From assembly GCA_038728585.1 (NCBI GenBank), contig JAVYTR010000010.1, positions 1 through 63,406 on the forward strand: DNA of 63,406 nucleotides, given 5' to 3'. This document shows positions 60,993-63,406 of this stretch, one piece after another. Within the stretch, counting starts at the first letter, position 1; every line of letters begins with the position of its first letter. Below the pieces are notes generated by a model, which ran no database searches, had not been told where the DNA came from, and worked only from the letters and a program-made list of their open reading frames with translations. Position numbers and translations under genes: made by a program. Source of the DNA: Conexivisphaerales archaeon (lineage in GTDB: Archaea; Thermoproteota; Nitrososphaeria; Conexivisphaerales; DTJL01).

Positions 60993-62080
60993 AGCTGAGA
61001 AGAATATTTGCAGATTTTGCTGTCTTTCGCAGGGAATATCTTAGAAACAAGGAAGGGTTCTTCTTCGCTCTGGTCTTCCCTGTCATACTTATACTTCTGT
61101 TCGGCGCGATCTTCTCGAACAGCGGCCACAATTCTATAACTGTTTATGCACTGAATCAAGATGATGGACCTCTCGGTTCTAACTTTTTGCAGACCCTGAA
61201 CCAGACCGGTGCAGTCAAGGTATTGCTTGCACCATCAAACTCTACCTTTCCGGATTATCTTCTGAAACACTCATATTCGCAGGGGATACTGATTCCTGCC
61301 ACTTTTTCTTCAGATGTTCTTGCTGGGAAAAGAGCCAACATAACCCTCTATAGCAATCCAGCAGATACTTCAACCCAGATAGTTTCTGGAGTAGTCAACG
61401 CTGTTGTCGAAGGATTCAACCTTCACCTGGCTAATGCAACAAGTACAATATCTGTAAGCCAGAAGAGTGTGAACGAATCTTCTCCCAGCTACATCGACTT
61501 TCTCATACCAGGTCTCATCGGCTTCACAATTCTTACCAGTCCGATGTTCTCAATGGTCAATCTGTCAGCAGAGTACAAAAAATCGAAATTCTTCAAGCAG
61601 CTATCGCTGACTCCTTTAACCAAGGGAGAGTGGCTCACATCAAAGATACTCTGGTATGTCATGCTTTCGCTAATTGCGTTTGTTCTGATGACCGCAACAG
61701 GCACATTTCTCTTTGGTGCCAGAGTCCAGATAACATTATGGGTTGTACCTTTCATAATTCTCGGTTCTCTGCTTTTTGTTTCTCTTGGCATGCTTGTTGG
61801 CACAATCACCAAGAGTATAGAATCTGCTGGGGTGATAGGAAACATAATAACTTTCCCTATGATGTTTCTTTCTGGTACTTTCTTTCCGTTGAGCATAATG
61901 CCTGACTGGCTAGCCAGGATTGCGCACATCTTTCCACTCTACTATATAATCGATGGTCTAACTTCAACGATGGTCTACGACAACCTTACATCCACAGTCT
62001 TCGACCTTGCAGTTGTGGGGCTTCTCTGCCTGATAATTTCCTTTGCCGCTGTTCGTGTCTTCAAGTGGAGAGAAGAATAA
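60989..62080 (+). CDS. ABC-2 type permease, probably starting at CTG
   Basis: The frame is open from the ATPase stop. The first ATG/GTG/TTG (TTG 61187) would remove the N-terminal helix that ABC-2 permeases need (FFFALVFPVILILLFGAIF). Upstream the frame reads LKLRRIFADFAVFRREYLRNKEG with no standard start; CTG 60989 forms a CTGA overlap with the ATPase stop codon. The mature layout then has an N-terminal helix, a large outer domain of about 120 residues and five more helices. It would be about 363 residues. Confidence 0.8.
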   Translation: MKLRRIFADFAVFRREYLRNKEGFFFALVFPVILILLFGAIFSNSGHNSITVYALNQDDGPLGSNFLQTLNQTGAVKVLLAPSNSTFPDYLLKHSYSQGILIPATFSSDVLAGKRANITLYSNPADTSTQIVSGVVNAVVEGFNLHLANATSTISVSQKSVNESSPSYIDFLIPGLIGFTILTSPMFSMVNLSAEYKKSKFFKQLSLTPLTKGEWLTSKILWYVMLSLIAFVLMTATGTFLFGARVQITLWVVPFIILGSLLFVSLGMLVGTITKSIESAGVIGNIITFPMMFLSGTFFPLSIMPDWLARIAHIFPLYYIIDGLTSTMVYDNLTSTVFDLAVVGLLCLIISFAAVRVFKWREE

Positions 62081-62237
62081 TAGCTACCCATATTCAGATG
62101 AATCAGCTTTTGGTAAGCATATCTCAAATATCTGAAGCTACGAAGCAGACCTTTCAACATCTTGGCAAAAATAAAATCGATACGCAGAACTGCAAGTGCA
62201 AAGTAGCAAGATGGTTAGGTAGCCTAATGCTCTTTCA

Positions 62238-63074
62238 TCATGACAGCTTTGCCATTATGTCCTCTCTCTTGAATAGCTTCACTCCGATGTAAAACATAGC
62301 AACATCAACGCACACAAAGAACAAGGTAAGCGATAAAAGTGCTTCAGGTCCTAAAATTACAGTAATCCAAGCTTCGCTGAAGATACCGATAAGAATTGGT
62401 ATTATCAGTATAGCGTTTATCTGTTGAGCCTCTCTGAAACCTTTGACCTTTGCTGATATAGTAACGGTCAATCCTACACTCGCAAGGCTGACTGCAGGGG
62501 CAAGCATGAATATCAGAATCAGCCAAGATATGTCAGGCAGAATAGGCTTTCCAAATATGCCTAGAGCCAGTACATCTACAACTGCAGCATAGACAAGAAA
62601 AGAGCCGAGTGTTGCGAACATGGCTGCAGAAAAAGAGACAAGCATCTTACCTAAGAACATCGAGTGGTCAGAGATAGGAGTAGCTAGCAGCGATTCTATA
62701 GTCTTCCTCTCCTTTTCCCCTGCAAAACTGTCAGATGCTATTACGCTCGAAGCTATCAGAGGGATAACGAGGAAGAATGGAGCAAAGAAGAAAACTGATA
62801 CCATGTAAAACGCAAGCTGACCGGGCGATAAGGATTCAAGCCTCTGCTTCGCATAGTCAGGCAGTGTGTTGAACAGGTTCTGCAGGGGGCCAAGTGAGCT
62901 CACATTCAAAGGAAAGATGTAGATAATCAAAGGTAGGGCCATTGAGAAGAAAACTGGGACTACTATCACGGGGATTAACACCTGCCAGTTCCTTGATATC
63001 TCCATCCAGTCCTTTTTGAATATCAAGTAGGTGTTGTACAGAGATAGCAGATGAACGGTATCTTCTCCTTTCAT
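62238..63074 (-). CDS. ABC-2 type permease (NatB/CcmB-like)
   Basis: The 278-residue protein has about six hydrophobic helices and the ABC-2 motif DSFAGEKERKTIESLLATPIS. It overlaps the ATPase gene upstream by 4 bases (ATGA). It belongs to a second exporter, convergent with the first. The substrate is unknown. Confidence 0.85.
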   Translation of the reverse strand: MKGEDTVHLLSLYNTYLIFKKDWMEISRNWQVLIPVIVVPVFFSMALPLIIYIFPLNVSSLGPLQNLFNTLPDYAKQRLESLSPGQLAFYMVSVFFFAPFFLVIPLIASSVIASDSFAGEKERKTIESLLATPISDHSMFLGKMLVSFSAAMFATLGSFLVYAAVVDVLALGIFGKPILPDISWLILIFMLAPAVSLASVGLTVTISAKVKGFREAQQINAILIIPILIGIFSEAWITVILGPEALLSLTLFFVCVDVAMFYIGVKLFKREDIMAKLS

Positions 63075-63406
63075 AATATCTGCCTCCCAACCACCTTCAT
63101 GTATACTTCTTCTAGGCTCTTGGTTGAAGGTCTGACAGAAATTACGTCAACCTTGGCAGCCACAAGTCTTCTGACTATCTCCGGAACATCTGTATCGATG
63201 TTGCTTACCTCTAGCTTCAGCGATTCGTATCCATCTAATTCGTTAAGCTCCTTGACTACAGCCAAACCATCCAGTAGGCCTTTTAGATTACCATCAAAGC
63301 CCCTTATCTTTATCTCCACATACCTTTCATCTTCTCCCAGCTCAAGAAGCTGGGAAGGTGTTCCAAACGCAGCAGACCTTCCGTTAACCATTATCATTAC
63401 CCGGTC
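63071..63406 (-). CDS. ABC transporter ATP-binding protein, C-terminal part only
   Basis: The first visible residues, Asp-Arg-Val then MIMVNGR, are the usual end of the nucleotide-binding core (after the switch His), and the rest is the C-terminal extension ending LEEVYMKVVG. The N-terminal two-thirds, including the Walker motifs, lie outside the window on the right. It encodes the ATPase partner of the permease at 62238-63074. Confidence 0.85.
   Translation of the reverse strand, partial: DRVMIMVNGRSAAFGTPSQLLELGEDERYVEIKIRGFDGNLKGLLDGLAVVKELNELDGYESLKLEVSNIDTDVPEIVRRLVAAKVDVISVRPSTKSLEEVYMKVVGRQIL

Overview
The window looks like a stretch of an archaeal chromosome, with essentially every part between genes accounted for. 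The strongest archaeal evidence is a tRNA-Glu gene with two introns, both flanked by bulge-helix-bulge splice sites, one of them in the D-loop. Many genes have a TATA-like box 25-29 bases upstream of the start codon (leaderless transcripts), TTG/GTG starts are common, an exported binding protein has a class III (pilin-type) signal, and sugar breakdown follows the archaeal non-phosphorylated Entner-Doudoroff route. The gluconate dehydratase closely resembles my recollection of the Sulfolobus enzyme. Together with the D-loop intron this suggests a heterotrophic TACK archaeon, perhaps a deep non-ammonia-oxidising Nitrososphaerota lineage, but I cannot place it from sequence alone.

Left part (1-12.2 kb): the 3' part of a cyclic-2,3-diphosphoglycerate-synthetase-like GTPase, a decayed flavin/F420 oxidoreductase pseudogene, a fused E1 alpha-beta 2-oxoacid dehydrogenase, a nucleoside phosphorylase, an arginine deiminase, an aldo/keto reductase, a bacterial-type 6-phosphogluconate dehydrogenase paired with a divergent Gfo/Idh/MocA-fold oxidoreductase, and an orphan molybdenum hydroxylase large subunit. 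Next (12.2-30 kb) come two MFS exporters, molybdenum cofactor genes (MocA-like, XdhC-like, moaA, moaD, moaE), a five-gene oligopeptide ABC importer whose binding protein carries PKD-like domains, a 35-residue gene with its own promoter and terminator, and a class III CoA-transferase.

The centre (29-40.7 kb) is a carbon-metabolism block: class III aminotransferase, aldehyde dehydrogenase, LLM-type flavoprotein, glycerate 2-kinase, pyruvate kinase, gluconate dehydratase, enolase, a KDG-aldolase-type lyase and a cyclase-family hydrolase. These enzymes can carry gluconate through KDG, glyceraldehyde, glycerate, 2-phosphoglycerate and PEP to pyruvate. The pyruvate could then pass to acetyl-CoA through the lipoylated complex, whose E2, E3, LipA and LipB genes form an operon at 49.5-53.9 kb. 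The intron-bearing tRNA-Glu is followed by about 1.5 kb without a convincing gene, which holds a tandem palindromic operator-like site.

The right part (42.4-63.4 kb) has a membrane-bound heterodisulfide-reductase-like Fe-S protein divergent from a disulfide-reductase flavoprotein, stress proteins (Usp, peroxiredoxin), an amidohydrolase/acetyltransferase pair, a clan GH-A-type glycosidase inside the lipoate operon, a thioesterase, a membrane-anchored winged-helix regulator with small membrane neighbours, a MoxR-DUF58-DUF4129 operon, and two ABC-2 type exporters, the last cut by the window edge. Two genes (DUF58 and one ABC permease) appear to begin at CTG codons.
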